DNA from: Clostridia bacterium
GTDB taxonomy: Bacteria; Bacillota; Clostridia; Christensenellales; Borkfalkiaceae
Reading direction: 5' to 3'
Assembly: GCA_017504655.1 (NCBI GenBank)
Contig: JAFVQT010000038.1
Coordinates: forward strand, 1-40,804
Length of the DNA: 40,804 bases
Shown one piece after another: positions 34,563-40,804 of this stretch. Each line of letters begins with the position of its first letter. Position 1 is the first letter of the stretch. The notes beneath the pieces are model-generated. The model ran no database searches. It worked only from the letters and a program-made list of their open reading frames with translations, and was not told the origin of the DNA. The translations under genes were made by a program, and so were the position numbers.

Positions 34563-35300
34563 ATGTTTAATTTTTTTACCGATAACGCAAGCATAAACGG
34601 CAAATTTAATATTTCAGGCTCGGACTTTAATCACATAAAAAACGTATTGAGAATGAAAATTGGCGAAAAATTTTTAGTAAGCCACGGCGGTGCAAGCCAC
34701 CTTTGTGAGTTAGAAAGCTTTGAAAGCGACTTTGTAGTTGCTAAAATTTTTGAAGAGAACTATCAAGACACGTCGCTCCCCATTGAAATATATCTTTTTC
34801 AAGGCTTGCCAAAGGCTGACAAGCTTGAGCTTATTATTCAAAAAACGGTTGAGCTTGGCGTTCATGAAATAATACCCGTTGAAATGAAACGCTCTATCGT
34901 AAAGCTTGACGAAAAAAAGAAGGACAGCAAAACTACACGTTGGCAGGCTATTGCCGAAAGCGCGGCAAAGCAAAGCAAGCGCACGGCTATTCCCACTGTA
35001 CAATCGGCTATTCCCTATACAAAGGCTTTAGAAATGAGTAAGGATTTAGATTTGTTACTGATACCTTATGAGAGTAAAAACGGTATGACTGACACTGCAA
35101 ATGCTTTAAAACAGATTAAAGCAGGTATGAAGGTTGGCGTAATAATAGGCCCTGAAGGCGGTTTTGAAGAGAGTGAAATTCAAAAAGCCGAGGAGCTTAA
35201 CGGCAAGGCTATATCCTTAGGCAAAAGAATACTCCGCACCGAAACTGCGGCAATTGCTACCATTACAATGCTTATGCTATACTCAGAAATGAGCCTATAA
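34563..35300 (+). CDS. rsmE: 16S rRNA (uracil1498-N3)-methyltransferase
   Basis: SPOUT-family enzyme that methylates U1498 of 16S rRNA with SAM. 245 aa, normal length. The PUA-like N-terminal domain (about 1-70) includes NHIKNVLRMKIGE. The knotted SAM-binding domain has VIIGPEGGFEESEI and ends with LGKRILRTETAAIATI, the family signature. The gene has its own promoter and no ribosome site. SGNH gene follows after 29 bp and may be co-transcribed. Confidence 0.95.
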   Translation: MFNFFTDNASINGKFNISGSDFNHIKNVLRMKIGEKFLVSHGGASHLCELESFESDFVVAKIFEENYQDTSLPIEIYLFQGLPKADKLELIIQKTVELGVHEIIPVEMKRSIVKLDEKKKDSKTTRWQAIAESAAKQSKRTAIPTVQSAIPYTKALEMSKDLDLLLIPYESKNGMTDTANALKQIKAGMKVGVIIGPEGGFEESEIQKAEELNGKAISLGKRILRTETAAIATITMLMLYSEMSL

Positions 35301-35329
35301 GTTGATTATTTAATAATTTGGAGATAATT

Positions 35330-35881
35330 ATGAAAAAGAAGGTCGCACTTTTAGGTGACTCAATTCGCATTAACGGCTACGGCACAAAAGTCCCCAATAT
35401 GTTAGGCGACGGTTATGAGGTCTTTCAACCTTTGGATAATTGCAGATGGGCGCAATACACTTTCAGAATGCTTTATGACTACAAGGAAGACTTAAAGGAC
35501 TGCGACGTAATACATTGGAATAACGGACTTTGGGATTGTGCGGAGCCTTTTGACGACGGTACTTTTACTTCTATAGACGACTACGTAAAGGCAATGGTGC
35601 GCGTTGCAAAATTATTACTTGAAATCACGCCAAACGTAATTTTTGCAACAACTACCCCGACAAAGCCAACGCACCGGCACATCAGAAGCAATCAAATTGA
35701 TAAATTCAATCAAGCAATAGTACCTGTACTTAAGAGCATGGGCATTAAGATAAACGATTTAAACTCGCTACTTAAAAATAACGAAGATATATATATTTGC
35801 GAAGACGAGGTTCATCTTTCTGAAGAGGGTATCATGATTTGCGCCGATGCTGTATGCAAGGCAATCAAGCAGTTTGACTAA
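35330..35881 (+). CDS. SGNH-like hydrolase family protein
   Basis: 183-aa protein; the start at 35330 is chosen because TTGGAGA precedes it. Block I LLGDSIR carries the presumed nucleophile Ser; the C-terminal EDEVHLSEEG supplies the Asp-x-x-His pair; VIFATTTPTKP precedes it. The block III Asn may be NNGLWD at about residue 60. So it is a divergent but probably active SGNH esterase; the substrate is unknown. It follows rsmE by 29 bp. Confidence 0.78.
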   Translation: MKKKVALLGDSIRINGYGTKVPNMLGDGYEVFQPLDNCRWAQYTFRMLYDYKEDLKDCDVIHWNNGLWDCAEPFDDGTFTSIDDYVKAMVRVAKLLLEITPNVIFATTTPTKPTHRHIRSNQIDKFNQAIVPVLKSMGIKINDLNSLLKNNEDIYICEDEVHLSEEGIMICADAVCKAIKQFD

Positions 35882-35884
35882 CAA

Positions 35885-35915
35885 AAACGCGTAACGTATT
35901 TTGCGTTACGCGTTT
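35885..35915. terminator. Bidirectional terminator
   Basis: 12-bp perfect stem AAACGCGTAACG / CGTTACGCGTTT with 7-nt loop, A/T runs on both sides, between the convergent SGNH and DegV genes. Confidence 0.88.
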
Positions 35916-35919
35916 ATTT

Positions 35920-36780
35920 TTACTTTTTACTTAAAAAGAATACGGCAATTCCACCAATACCCGTATGCGAGCCTATAACAGTCTCTAAATAACCTATACT
36001 AACCTCTTTGATTTTTCCGCTGCCCTTTATCTTTTGAGCAAGGATTTTAGCATCCTCCTCACAGTCTGCATGCGCTATATAAACAACGGAATTTTCCTTT
36101 GCCCCGTCTGCTACAAGCGACGTCAAATGGTTTAAGGATTGCTTTCTTGATATAACCCTTCCCACAGACTTTAAAGATCCCTCTTCGTTGACCTTTATTA
36201 TAGGCTTGATTTTTATAAGTGAGCCAAGCCTGTACGCTAACGACGGAATTCTGCCACCTTGATGCAAATAATACAAATCGTCTACGGTTACGTAGGTGTT
36301 CATAACATCCCTTTCATTTAAGATATACTTATAAATATCTCTTGCAGATTTTCCCTCTTCACGCATCTTTACTGCTTGCTCTACAAAATAGCCCTGACCA
36401 AACGAGCCGGTATGGGTATCTGCGCAAAAAATTTCAGCATCGGGATATGTTTCAAGTATTCTGTTTTTTGCAAGCTCAGCCGAGGCAAAAGACGCGCTTA
36501 CCCCCGAAGAAAAACCAATATATAAAATCGGCAAGTCTTCTTTTACTGCTTTTTCAAATTCCTCATAGTACTGCTCCTCGTTTGCGCACGAGGTAGACAG
36601 CTTTGGCTTATCAGCAATTTTTTTATAAAACTCCTGTAGCAAATTATCGTCATCCGTCTTGTATGCAGGAAAAACCTCTCCGTTTATTAAGTAATATAGG
36701 GTAACTACGGCTATATCGTTTTTTTTGAAGTAGCTTGCCTGTAAATTTGCCGTTGAATCGGTAATTATTTTAAATTTCAT
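35920..36780 (-). CDS. DegV family fatty-acid-binding protein
   Basis: 286-aa member of the DegV family, which binds fatty acids and in Firmicutes (FakB) presents them to a fatty acid kinase. It starts with ITDSTANL (the family's TDS motif), has YIGFSSGVSASFASAELA in the middle and DTHTGSFGQGYFVEQA after it, and ends GSHTGIGGIAVFFL. Length normal (280-290). No fakA-like kinase is in the window. AAGGAGA precedes the ATG. Stand-alone gene. Confidence 0.93.
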   Translation of the reverse strand: MKFKIITDSTANLQASYFKKNDIAVVTLYYLINGEVFPAYKTDDDNLLQEFYKKIADKPKLSTSCANEEQYYEEFEKAVKEDLPILYIGFSSGVSASFASAELAKNRILETYPDAEIFCADTHTGSFGQGYFVEQAVKMREEGKSARDIYKYILNERDVMNTYVTVDDLYYLHQGGRIPSLAYRLGSLIKIKPIIKVNEEGSLKSVGRVISRKQSLNHLTSLVADGAKENSVVYIAHADCEEDAKILAQKIKGSGKIKEVSIGYLETVIGSHTGIGGIAVFFLSKK

Positions 36781-36944
36781 AATTTCTCCTTAATGTTTTT
36801 ATCTACACGTATAAGATACTACACTCAACTTATAAAAAGCACCCTAAAGTAGGGTGTTTTTATTCTAAATAAACAAACCCTGCCGTAGATTTTAAAAAAA
36901 CCTCTCTACTTACAGTAGAATTTGCGCGTATAAGCTTAAAAACG

Positions 36945-36973
36945 TTTACTTTTTGAACTAAAACTGTTATAAT
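36945..36973 (+). promoter_or_regulatory. Promoter of the rdgB-phosphodiesterase pair
   Basis: -35 TTTACT (36945-36950), 17-bp spacer, -10 TATAAT (36968-36973); start codon 18 bp beyond. Confidence 0.65.
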
Positions 36974-36991
36974 CTAATAGGAGTGTGTATT

Positions 36992-37564
36992 ATGAAAAAA
37001 CTTGTAGTAGCTTCGAACAACAAAGGAAAAATCAAAGAGATTAAGGAAATTTTAAAGGATAAGTACGAGGTCGTTACGATGGGCGAAATGGGCTTTAACG
37101 AAGACATTGTAGAAGACGGCGACACCTTCTATCAAAATGCTAAAATTAAAGCGGAAACTGTTTCTAAGGCTTTAAATTGCGATGCCTTGGCAGATGACAG
37201 CGGTCTTTGCGTAGAAGCTTTAGCCGGTGCGCCGGGCGTCTACTCTGCAAGGTATTCCGGTGGACACGGTGACGATAAGGCTAACAGAGATTTGCTCTTG
37301 AAAAATCTGGAGGGCGTTACTGATAGAAGGGCTAAATTCGTCAGCTCAATCGTTTTGATTAAGACTAACGGCGAAGAGATAGTCGGCACAGGCGAAACCT
37401 ACGGGAAAATAGGCTTTAAAGAGCAAGGAACAAACGGCTTCGGATACGACTGCATATTCATTTCCGACGATTTAGGCATAAGCTTTGGCTTAGCAAGTGA
37501 TGAGGAAAAGAACAAGGTCAGCCACCGTTATCGCGGTTTAATCGACTTATTGAGCAAGTTATGA
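36992..37564 (+). CDS. rdgB: RdgB/HAM1 non-canonical purine NTP pyrophosphatase
   Basis: Hydrolyses dITP, ITP and XTP to the monophosphates, keeping damaged purines out of DNA and RNA. 190 aa. The start at 36992 is chosen because TAGGAG (36978-36983) precedes it. The family motif SNNKGK is at 8-13; ADDSGLCVEALAGAPGVYSARYSG and GTNGFGYDCIF hold the substrate- and metal-binding residues; the end is SHRYRGLIDLL. The gene overlaps the next by 4 bp (ATGA), the common RdgB-YfcE-type pairing in Firmicutes. Confidence 0.95.
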   Translation: MKKLVVASNNKGKIKEIKEILKDKYEVVTMGEMGFNEDIVEDGDTFYQNAKIKAETVSKALNCDALADDSGLCVEALAGAPGVYSARYSGGHGDDKANRDLLLKNLEGVTDRRAKFVSSIVLIKTNGEEIVGTGETYGKIGFKEQGTNGFGYDCIFISDDLGISFGLASDEEKNKVSHRYRGLIDLLSKL

Positions 37565-38040
37565 TAAAGATAACCGTCATTTCTGACACTCACGGCAATT
37601 TATCAGCTATTGACAAAATGGCTCAAATTATATTAGAAAGCGATTATGTTTTCCATTTGGGCGACCATTTTGACGATATGAAAAATTATGCTCACGTTTT
37701 AAAGGATAAGCTCTATCGCGTTCACGGAAACTGCGATTGGGGCAACCAAAAGGACGTGACCGTACAAATTGGTGATCATAAGATTTTTGCCACTCACGGC
37801 GACCTTTACGGTGCAAAAAAAGGAGTTGACAGGCTTATAAAAAAAGCAAAAGAAGAGGGCTGTGACATTGTGCTTTACGGGCATACTCACAGCTCAGAAA
37901 TAAAGAGAGAAAGCGGAATTTTGCTGATAAACCCCGGCACACTACAAAAGTACTCTGCAAATAAAACTTTTGCATACGTTATAATAAGCGGTAACAAGGT
38001 TACACCTATTATAAATGATAAGCTTTTTTACGGAATATAG
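37561..38040 (+). CDS. YfcE/MJ0936-family metallophosphodiesterase
   Basis: 159-aa calcineurin-like phosphodiesterase. Metal-ligand motifs: SDTHGN (8-13), HLGDHFDD, VHGNCDWG, THGDLYG, YGHTHSSE and INPGT; all are intact. Translationally coupled to rdgB by a 4-bp overlap. Members of this family hydrolyse phosphodiesters such as bis-pNPP in vitro; the cellular substrate is not settled. Confidence 0.93.
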   Translation: MIKITVISDTHGNLSAIDKMAQIILESDYVFHLGDHFDDMKNYAHVLKDKLYRVHGNCDWGNQKDVTVQIGDHKIFATHGDLYGAKKGVDRLIKKAKEEGCDIVLYGHTHSSEIKRESGILLINPGTLQKYSANKTFAYVIISGNKVTPIINDKLFYGI

Positions 38041-38141
38041 ATAAAATCGGTTTATTTAGCTACGTTTTGGCGTTTTGTTTTTTGTAATTTTGCTATTTGA
38101 AAAAATAGTTAAAAATTTTTTAAAAATGTTACTAAAAACAT

Positions 38142-38170
38142 TTGACATTACAGTTAAATTTTGATAGAAT
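38142..38170 (+). promoter_or_regulatory. Promoter of the tRNA cluster
   Basis: -35 TTGACA (38142-38147), 17-bp spacer, -10 TAGAAT (38165-38170). The first tRNA starts 23 bp beyond the -10. Confidence 0.8.
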
Positions 38171-38192
38171 AATCAAGCATTATGGATGTGAT

Positions 38193-38266
38193 GCGGGTGT
38201 AGTTCAATGGTAGAACCCCAGCCTTCCAAGCTGGTCGCGTGGGTCCGATTCCCATCACCCGCTCCA
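38193..38266 (+). tRNA. tRNA-Gly (anticodon TCC)
   Basis: Cloverleaf with acceptor GCGGGTG/CACCCGC, anticodon stem CCAGC/GCTGG around loop CTTCCAA, and encoded CCA. First of six tRNAs in one transcript. Confidence 0.97.
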
Positions 38267-38319
38267 GATTACAAGTTTGGTTAAGTAATGGGTTTCTGCC
38301 GGCACATATCGTAACACAT

Positions 38320-38396
38320 GCGCCTGTAGCTCAGCTGGATAGAGCACCGCCCTTCTAAGGCGGGTGTCAGGGGTTCGAATCCCTTCAGGCGCGCCA
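38320..38396 (+). tRNA. tRNA-Arg (anticodon TCT)
   Basis: Acceptor GCGCCTG/CAGGCGC, anticodon stem CCGCC/GGCGG around CTTCTAA, T-loop GGTTCGAATCC, encoded CCA. Confidence 0.97.
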
Positions 38397-38400
38397 GCAT

Positions 38401-38478
38401 GGCGGGAGTAGCGCAGATGGTTAGAGCGTCAGATTGTGGTCCTGAAGGTCGTGGGTTCGACTCCCATCTCCCGCCCCA
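38401..38478 (+). tRNA. tRNA-His (anticodon GTG)
   Basis: Acceptor GCGGGAG/CTCCCGC with the extra 5' G (38401) facing C73 that marks tRNA-His; anticodon loop TTGTGGT; encoded CCA. Only 4 bp after tRNA-Arg. Confidence 0.97.
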
Positions 38479-38487
38479 TTAACATAT

Positions 38488-38562
38488 TGGGGTGTCGCCA
38501 AGCGGTAAGGCACTGGATTTTGATTCCAGCATCCGTAGGTTCGAATCCTGCCACCCCAGCCA
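38488..38562 (+). tRNA. tRNA-Gln (anticodon TTG)
   Basis: Acceptor TGGGGTG/CACCCCA, anticodon loop with TTG in ATTTTGATT, T-loop GGTTCGAATCC, encoded CCA. Confidence 0.97.
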
Positions 38563-38572
38563 ATGTTAACAT

Positions 38573-38648
38573 GGTCCATTAGCTCAGGCGGTAGAGCACA
38601 TGACTTTTAATCATGTTGTCCGGGGTTCGAGTCCCCGATGGATCACCA
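38573..38648 (+). tRNA. tRNA-Lys (anticodon TTT)
   Basis: Acceptor GGTCCAT/ATGGATC (one G.U pair), anticodon stem CATGA/TCATG around CTTTTAA, encoded CCA. Confidence 0.97.
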
Positions 38649-38653
38649 TATAT

Positions 38654-38729
38654 GCACCTTTAGCTCAGTTGGTAGAGCAACTGACTCTTAATCAGTGGGT
38701 CCTGGGTTCGAGTCCCCGAAGGTGCACCA
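38654..38729 (+). tRNA. tRNA-Lys (anticodon CTT)
   Basis: Acceptor GCACCTT/AAGGTGC, anticodon stem ACTGA/TCAGT around CTCTTAA, encoded CCA. Together with the TTT species both lysine codons have a dedicated tRNA. Confidence 0.97.
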
Positions 38730-38737
38730 ATAAAAGA

Positions 38738-38767
38738 GAGATAAGCCTTTTGCTTATCTCTTTTTTT
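38738..38767 (+). terminator. Terminator of the tRNA operon
   Basis: 9-bp perfect stem GAGATAAGC / GCTTATCTC with 5-nt loop and seven T, 8 bp after the last tRNA. Confidence 0.92.
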
Positions 38768-38842
38768 GGTTCTTTGTCAAATGTTGGGGTGTAGCAATAT
38801 AAAAGGGTTCTTTGTCAAATGTTGGGGTGTAGCAATATAAAA
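38768..38842. repeat. Tandem direct repeat, 2 x 37 bp
   Basis: Perfect 37-bp repeat (38768-38804 and 38806-38842) with one G between, starting GGTTCTTTGTCAAATG and ending GCAATATAAAA. It lies right after the tRNA terminator and right before the structured element at 38843. Not coding. Confidence 0.85.
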
Positions 38843-38933
38843 AACCCCTACATGGCATATAGGACTCGAACCAAGGTTCGCCCCCTGACGGTAGCGTCCC
38901 CCTTCCGTCAACCTTTTAACTTAACAGGGGTAA
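38843..38933 (-). repeat. Multi-hairpin element downstream of the NERD gene
   Basis: Long-range closing stem ACCCCT/AGGGGT (38844-38849, 38926-38931) around two perfect hairpins: CGAACC/GGTTCG (38867-38880) and TGACGG/CCGTCA (38886-38910). On the minus strand the closing stem is followed by TTTTTT, so it may serve as a structured 3' UTR and terminator of the NERD gene. GGTTCGAGTCC within it looks like a tRNA T-arm, but no cloverleaf fits. Confidence 0.6.
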
Positions 38934-38943
38934 GTATAGTGTG

Positions 38944-39657
38944 CTACACTTTTTTTATAAATTTACATTTCGGGTAATTAGAGCATCCCATAAAAACGCC
39001 ATATTTCCCTTCTCTTTCAACTAGTTTCCCCCCACATCTCGGACAAATACCCAACTTTAATTCAGTTTGAGTATTCTTAATACTTTGAATATGTTGACTA
39101 TTTGTTATTTTAGATGAAGCACTTAAGAGTTTGTTATATATTATATCCATCTCCTCAAATGAGTAGTGAGTACCATCGTTAAAATTCTTCAAATAGTTAT
39201 TAAGATCTATTAAATTTACGACATTTGGAATATCAACTTTATCCGCATTATTTTGAACCATTACAACTAATGAATTAACTTTATATTTATTTCCAAGTGC
39301 TTTATTAATATGATAAATATGAGCCCTGTTTTGTTTAAGAGGATTTATAAACTGATGTTTTTCCCCATTGTATAGAGCTTGTGTCCATTTTTCTTGATTT
39401 AAACTACCAAAAATCCATCCTTTATAATTTTTTGTTTCAATACAAAAAATCCCATTTTGCCGTATCTCAACATGGTCTATTTGATGACTCTTACCATTAT
39501 CATCTACTAGAATAAGATTATTAATTTGTCTATGCTCGACTTTGCCAAAAATCAAAGGATTGAGTTTTGCGTTGACTTTTGATTCTCCAACTTTACCTTT
39601 ATAATTGTTAATTACAGGTTTGGCAACTACTTTTATTATTTTCTTAAGTAATCCCAT
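38944..39657 (-). CDS. NERD-domain protein with topoisomerase-type zinc finger
   Basis: 237-aa protein. The NERD (nuclease-related) domain spans about 18-140: KVNAKLNP, QIDHVEIRQNGIFCIETKNYKGWI holds the D-ExK pattern of PD-(D/E)XK-type nucleases. The C-terminal 35 residues are a topoisomerase C4 zinc finger (CPRCGGKLVER, then MGCSNYPKCKF), which binds single-stranded DNA in topoisomerase I. The N-terminus has an amphipathic lysine-rich helix. The combination suggests DNA processing; the actual role is not established. Start supported by AGGAGCG. Promoter at 39762-39798 carries the 12-mer shared with two other genes. Confidence 0.88.
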   Translation of the reverse strand: MGLLKKIIKVVAKPVINNYKGKVGESKVNAKLNPLIFGKVEHRQINNLILVDDNGKSHQIDHVEIRQNGIFCIETKNYKGWIFGSLNQEKWTQALYNGEKHQFINPLKQNRAHIYHINKALGNKYKVNSLVVMVQNNADKVDIPNVVNLIDLNNYLKNFNDGTHYSFEEMDIIYNKLLSASSKITNSQHIQSIKNTQTELKLGICPRCGGKLVEREGKYGVFMGCSNYPKCKFIKKV

Positions 39658-39761
39658 AAAACGCTCCTATTTTAATCTCGTTTAGTATTTTAAGAAATTT
39701 ACGTAATAGATTTAACAATAAGCATGTGAAGTATACACATTCTTACTTATTTACATAATTA

Positions 39762-39798
39762 TTATATCAAAAAGATTTATATAACTCAACTTGTTTTG
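39762..39798 (-). promoter_or_regulatory. Promoter of the NERD gene, with shared 12-mer
   Basis: Minus strand: AAAACAAGTTGA (39798-39787) overlapping -35 TTGAGT (39790-39785), 17-bp spacer, -10 TATAAT (39767-39762). The leader to the ATG at 39657 is about 97 nt. Confidence 0.72.
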
Positions 39799-39936
39799 CG
39801 TGGTAAAAGAAACTCTACTTATCAAAAGTCGAGTTTTATAAGTTATTCAATTTTAATCCCTTACAGGGAACGCCTTTTTGCTTATCTCTGCATTCTTAGC
39901 GGAGAAATGACAGACACAAAAATTTCGGCAGAGAAC
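39799..39936. other. Intergenic region with one hairpin, no gene
   Basis: Between the NERD promoter and the next rightward promoter. It holds a stem-loop AAACTC..GAGTTT with inner ACT/AGT (about 39810-39836). A 74-codon frame at 39796-40020 has no ribosome site, crosses the next promoter and hairpins, and is not credible. Confidence 0.5.
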
Positions 39937-39952
39937 TTGTTTTCTCTGCCGA
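39926..39952. terminator. Hairpin overlapping a promoter -35 box
   Basis: CGGCAGAGAA / TTTCTCTGCCG stem with short loop. The right arm overlaps the -35 region of the promoter at 39937, so the hairpin may be a terminator relic or a regulatory cruciform. Confidence 0.5.
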
Positions 39953-39965
39953 TTTGTGTTATAAT
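39937..39965 (+). promoter_or_regulatory. Promoter of the small membrane protein gene
   Basis: -35 TTGTTT (39937-39942), 17-bp spacer, -10 TATAAT (39960-39965). Confidence 0.6.
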
Positions 39966-39972
39966 GGAATTA

Positions 39973-40087
39973 GCGAAAAGGCTCCCTCCCGGAGAGAGCC
40001 TCAGGACGTGCTCAACTTAAGGGGTATGTGCATGGCCCTATACCTTTGTAATACAAAGGCGAAACTTGCGATAAAAGGAAAATGATT
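39973..40087 (+). promoter_or_regulatory. Structured 5' leader of the small membrane protein gene
   Basis: About 115-nt leader with three hairpins: GGCTC..GAGCC with inner CTCC/GGAG (39980-40000), GGTAT/ATACC (about 40022-40044), and CCTTTG/CAAAGG (40043-40059). The last two share bases and exclude each other. No known riboswitch consensus recognised. Confidence 0.5.
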
Positions 40088-40384
40088 ATGGAAAAAACGG
40101 CAAAAGCAACAACAACTGTTAGTTACATACTTTCGGGGATCTTGTGGCTCTTGGGAATACTTACATTATTGTTTAATGTTTTGGGACTATGGGCTGCTTG
40201 GCACCTCGCCGGGTTTGGTTTTATCTTTTATATCCCTGTTCCAATAATCCCTGCAATTCTTTCAATTGTTTTTTCTTGCATTTCAAAAGAAACCAAACTA
40301 ATTGTTATGAATTGTATCTCAGTAGCCGTTTCTATAGGATTTATACTTTTAACGATATTTGTATCCTCCACGTGGTTTTGGTAA
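40088..40384 (+). CDS. Small membrane protein of unknown function
   Basis: 98-aa protein with about three hydrophobic segments (12-32, 40-65, 73-95) and a short polar N-terminus. The start at 40088 is preferred to the ATG at 40082 because AAAAGG would be only 2-3 nt from the earlier one. No domain is recognised; size and pattern resemble small DUF membrane proteins of Firmicutes. It has its own promoter, a structured 115-nt leader and its own terminator, so it is an independently regulated gene. Confidence 0.65.
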   Translation: MEKTAKATTTVSYILSGILWLLGILTLLFNVLGLWAAWHLAGFGFIFYIPVPIIPAILSIVFSCISKETKLIVMNCISVAVSIGFILLTIFVSSTWFW

Positions 40385-40388
40385 AAGC

Positions 40389-40424
40389 AACCCCCGACAG
40401 ACTTTTAAAAAATCTGTCGGGGTT
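40389..40424 (+). terminator. Intrinsic terminator of the small membrane protein gene
   Basis: Stem of about 12 bp, CCCCGACAGA / TCTGTCGGGG extended by AA/TT, then a T-rich tract (TTACTTATTTGTTT). Confidence 0.85.
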
Positions 40425-40514
40425 ACTTATTTGTTTACAGCGGGACAATTATTAACCAACTGATCATAATTTCTCCGCTAAGAGTGCGCGCCCTTGGCTG
40501 TTCTTCTTTATATA

Positions 40515-40804
40515 TCATATATCGCGTGAAAATTTCTCGCGGTATTTTTTTGGCGAGAGTCCGTTCTTTTTGGTGAACACGCGGCAAAAGTAAAAGGGGT
40601 CCTCGTAGCCAACCGCCTGCGCGATCTCGCCTATTCGCATATCGGTGCTTTTCAGCATCGTTTCGGCGTTTGAGAGGCGAAGGGAATTGCGGTATTCAAC
40701 CGGGCTCTTGCCAAAGGATTCGCGAAAGCAGTTATAAAAATGCGCGGCGCTGATGCCGCAGATATCGGCGTATTTTTCTATCCTCTCGTTTTTATTCCAT
40801 TCCT
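40515..40804 (-). CDS. AraC-family regulator, 3' part (cut by window edge)
   Basis: Minus-strand frame from the window edge to TGA at 40517-40515; 95 residues visible, N-terminal sensor domain outside the window. The residues form the complete AraC DNA-binding domain: first HTH in EKYADICGISAAHFYNCFRESFGKSPVEYR, second in IGEIAQAVGYEDPFYFCRVFTKKNGLSPKKYR. The base and codon usage is visibly richer in G+C (GCG, GGC, CGC codons) than the rest of the window, which suggests a different origin or a strain-variable region. The target cannot be known from this fragment. Confidence 0.88.
   Translation of the reverse strand, partial: EWNKNERIEKYADICGISAAHFYNCFRESFGKSPVEYRNSLRLSNAETMLKSTDMRIGEIAQAVGYEDPFYFCRVFTKKNGLSPKKYREKFSRDI

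Noticed and set aside
38843..38933. tRNA gene or tRNA pseudogene on the minus strand
   Set aside because: GGTTCGAGTCC looks like a T-arm, but acceptor, D-arm and anticodon arm do not form; better described as a multi-hairpin element.
39796..40020. 74-codon rightward reading frame
   Set aside because: No ribosome site, runs through two hairpins and a promoter, and its composition is not protein-like.
39973..40087. Known riboswitch class (c-di-GMP, ZTP, fluoride, guanidine, cobalamin)
   Set aside because: None of the conserved cores that I know is present in the leader.

Overview
The window reads as a stretch of chromosome from a low-G+C, Gram-positive-type anaerobe, most likely an uncultured gut Clostridia. 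The pointers are Shine-Dalgarno sites of the GGAGG type, consensus sigma-A promoters with 17-bp spacers, several lipoproteins with lipoboxes, an ATP-dependent PEP carboxykinase, a BMP-type nucleoside ABC importer, a T-box in front of thrS, and a likely YtxC-family sporulation protein. No rRNA, plasmid or phage structural gene is visible.

Layout. 1-1.1 kb: a CDP-alcohol phosphatidyltransferase and a small lipoprotein, both on the minus strand. 1.3-11.3 kb: an accessory island. It starts with a three-gene operon under a consensus promoter (DUF4143-type AAA ATPase, PHP-domain/SMC-like ATPase of the TrlF type, large serine recombinase). It continues with an XRE repressor divergent from a small unknown gene with two palindromic operators, a lipoprotein carrying Cys-pair repeats and a metallo-beta-lactamase domain, and a leucine-rich-repeat-like protein. 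The island is littered with hairpin repeats and ends in a cluster of tight palindromes. 11.3-13.1 kb: pckA. 13.1-18.8 kb: xpt and a nucleoside ABC importer, one operon for purine salvage. 18.9-24 kb: uxaBAC with a divergent AraC regulator, the hexuronate (galacturonate) pathway. 24-25.8 kb: an exported EEP-family phosphodiesterase coupled to an SGNH hydrolase. 25.9-28.7 kb: thrS with a T-box and, between T-box and gene, an array of four structured repeats about 120 nt long. 28.7-38 kb: YtxC-like protein, Ca2+-type P-ATPase, phosphoribosyltransferase, lipoprotein, two phosphoesterases, rsmE, SGNH protein, DegV, RdgB/HAM1. 38.2-38.8 kb: six tRNAs (Gly, Arg, His, Gln, Lys, Lys) from one promoter. 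38.8-40.8 kb: a structured repeat region, a NERD-domain protein, a small membrane protein behind a structured leader, and the 3' part of a G+C-richer AraC regulator cut by the window edge.

Most notable observations: (1) four tandem leader repeats upstream of thrS share a hairpin whose outer stem covaries between copies, so it looks like a selected RNA structure; (2) the serine recombinase reading frame runs through its own intrinsic terminator and then through a cloverleaf-like repeat, so terminated mRNA would have no stop codon; (3) an AAA ATPase / PHP-SMC-like ATPase / recombinase operon is a plausible genome-conflict module; (4) three distant genes share an identical 12-mer around the -35 box. 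All functional statements rest on motif recognition in the translated sequence; no database search was run.
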